Source of the DNA: Chloroflexota bacterium
GTDB taxonomy: Bacteria; Chloroflexota; UBA6077
NCBI GenBank assembly: GCA_021786215.1
Contig: JAJYNT010000463.1
Location: 1 to 6,214 of the forward strand
Length of the DNA: 6,214 nt
Reading direction: 5' to 3'
Shown here: one piece after another, positions 5,646 through 6,214 of the stretch
Layout of the letters: each line of letters starts with the position of its first letter
How positions within the stretch are numbered: position 1 is the first letter of the stretch
Made by a program: the position numbers and the translations under genes
Notes under the pieces: generated by a model
Databases searched by the model: none
The model's input: only the letters and a program-made list of their open reading frames with translations
What the model was told of the DNA's origin: nothing

Positions 5646-5723
5646 CAGGCCTGGTGACAGAGGTATCGGCAGCTTTCACCCTTGCCTGTGGGAACAAGAA
5701 TCGCCTCCACGATGCGACGGCCG

Positions 5724-5752
5724 TAGACGCTCGCCCTTCGCGGTGCTATCCT
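5724..5752 (+). promoter_or_regulatory. Candidate promoter of the WYL regulator gene
   Basis: On the plus strand, TAGACG (5724-5729), an exact 17-bp spacer and TATCCT (5747-5752), with TGC immediately before the -10. The same extended -10 arrangement and spacer length are found in the distal nuoA promoter on the other strand. Transcription would start near 5759 and give a leader of about 160 nt. Confidence 0.45.
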
Positions 5753-5794
5753 TCGCATCTAGAGCCAGCCTGTTCCATCGAGTTGCCGAGCCAA

Positions 5795-5830
5795 CGGCTC
5801 CGCAGGTGGCCATCGAATCGTGCGGAGCCG
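5795..5830 (+). other. Strong stem-loop in the regulator leader
   Basis: A perfect 10-bp inverted repeat, CGGCTCCGCA (5795-5804) and TGCGGAGCCG (5821-5830), encloses a 16-nt loop. GAGCC at 5788-5792 can also pair with GGCTC at 5796-5800, giving a shorter hairpin that competes with the long one. No T-run follows. It could be an operator or an RNA structure in the leader. Confidence 0.55.
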
Positions 5831-5879
5831 CTCCCGCGCATACCAGAGGGTAGGCGTGCCCTCGCGTAAGATGCTGCTC

Positions 5880-5889
5880 ACCGATCGGT
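5880..5889. promoter_or_regulatory. Short palindrome upstream of the regulator start
   Basis: ACCGATCGGT is a perfect 10-bp palindrome located 33 bp before the regulator ATG and could be an autoregulatory operator. The same core occurs in the nuoD coding sequence (3388-3401), where codons explain it, so weight is low. Confidence 0.2.
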
Positions 5890-5922
5890 TCTAGCCGTTT
5901 GTCGCCGACACGGGAGGTGCCG

Positions 5923-6214
5923 ATGCCCAACCCCGAGGAGTACCGTCGGACCCGGCGCATCGTCGACCTGCTGCTGCGGATCGCCAACCAGCCCCGTCGC
6001 TGGACCCGCCGCGATCTGGCGGCTTGCTACGAGGTGAGCGAGCAGCAGATGGACAAGGACCTCCAGCTCATCCGGCATGGCCTGGTGATGCCCCTCCGCC
6101 ACTGCCCCCAGGGCTACTACTTCGAACGGCTGACCAGCCTGCCCTCCCTCACCCTCAGCCTCCCCGAGGCCCTATCGCTGCTGCTGGCCGCCCGCCTGGG
6201 GCAGCAGATGCCCG
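5923..6214 (+). CDS. HTH/WYL-type transcriptional regulator, N-terminal part (truncated by window end)
   Basis: The visible 97 residues contain an N-terminal winged-helix region (about 7-60): RRTRRIVDLLLRIANQP, then WTRRDLAACYEVSEQQMDKD, then LQLIRHGLVMPL and the wing PQGYYFERL. They are followed by the connector LPSLTLSLPEALSLLLAARL. This order is typical of DeoR/YafY-like regulators with a C-terminal WYL ligand-sensing domain, which would lie beyond the window. The ATG at 5923 has GGGAGGT (5912-5918) four bases upstream and no better start nearby. The recognition helix (VSEQQMDKDLQLIR) departs from the more usual ser-x-arg-thr-ile-x-arg-asp pattern. The gene is divergent from nuoA across a shared control region, so a link to complex I expression is possible but unproven. 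No ligand or target can be inferred. Confidence 0.8.
   Translation, partial: MPNPEEYRRTRRIVDLLLRIANQPRRWTRRDLAACYEVSEQQMDKDLQLIRHGLVMPLRHCPQGYYFERLTSLPSLTLSLPEALSLLLAARLGQQMP

Larger units (their letters stand above)
5297..5922. other. Divergent intergenic control region (nuoA / WYL regulator)
   Basis: These 626 bp separate nuoA from the divergent regulator. Several frames are open but none has a good ribosome binding site or a recognisable product, so I see no gene here. The region contains two candidate nuoA promoters, one candidate regulator promoter, a REP-like hairpin and several inverted repeats, each listed separately. No tRNA or Rho-independent terminator was recognised. Confidence 0.75.

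Noticed and set aside
4787..5869. Long plus-strand open frame of 360 codons opposite nuoA/nuoB and across the intergenic region
   Set aside because: It runs antisense to nuoA and nuoB, includes the translated 60-bp repeat, and has no recognisable domain or ribosome binding site. It is a shadow of GC-rich coding sequence.
5871..5894. Seven-codon mini-frame (MLLTDRF) before the regulator gene, possible leader peptide
   Set aside because: It has no convincing ribosome binding site and no run of regulatory codons, and short frames like this occur by chance.

Overview
The window holds most of a respiratory complex I (NADH:quinone oxidoreductase type) operon on the minus strand, read right to left as nuoA-nuoB-nuoC-nuoD-nuoH-nuoI-nuoJ-nuoK. 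The first bases of the next gene, probably nuoL, lie at the left edge. A divergent, right-truncated gene for a WYL-type HTH transcriptional regulator lies on the plus strand at the right edge. Composition is GC-rich. The separate nuoC and nuoD genes, the nuoD-to-nuoH junction without nuoE, nuoF or nuoG, the thermophile-like protein style and the neighbouring WYL regulator suggest a Chloroflexota bacterium. That assignment is inference from gene style and order, not from a marker gene.

Layout: 1-8 start of a probable nuoL; 17-331 nuoK; 333-830 nuoJ; 831-891 gap filled by a palindromic C/G-rich repeat; 892-1359 nuoI; 1379-2422 nuoH; 2429-3580 nuoD; 3581-3640 gap filled by a second, oppositely oriented copy of the same repeat; 3641-4267 nuoC; 4254-4940 nuoB, with an in-frame 60-bp tandem repeat at its 5' end; 4940-5296 nuoA; 5297-5922 a 626-bp divergent intergenic region; 5923-6214 the regulator. 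All other gene junctions in the operon are tight (19 nt or less, or overlapping), so the two repeats occupy the only two real gaps.

Together the genes encode the quinone-binding and Fe-S connecting arm (NuoB, C, D, I) and part of the membrane arm (NuoA, H, J, K). The NADH-oxidising module (NuoE, F, G) is absent at the position where it usually lies, between nuoD and nuoH. The complex may therefore take electrons from another donor, or the EFG genes may sit elsewhere in the genome.

The intergenic region carries a strong-looking extended -10 promoter reading into a roughly 240-nt nuoA leader, a weaker proximal promoter overlapped by an inverted repeat, a REP-like hairpin, and a promoter for the regulator that resembles the distal nuoA promoter. 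I see no wholly new system here. The points that merit a second look are the repeat expansion inside nuoB, the paired repeats at the nuoC/nuoD and nuoI/nuoJ junctions (one of which places a potential G-quadruplex at the nuoJ ribosome binding site), and the architecture of the divergent control region.
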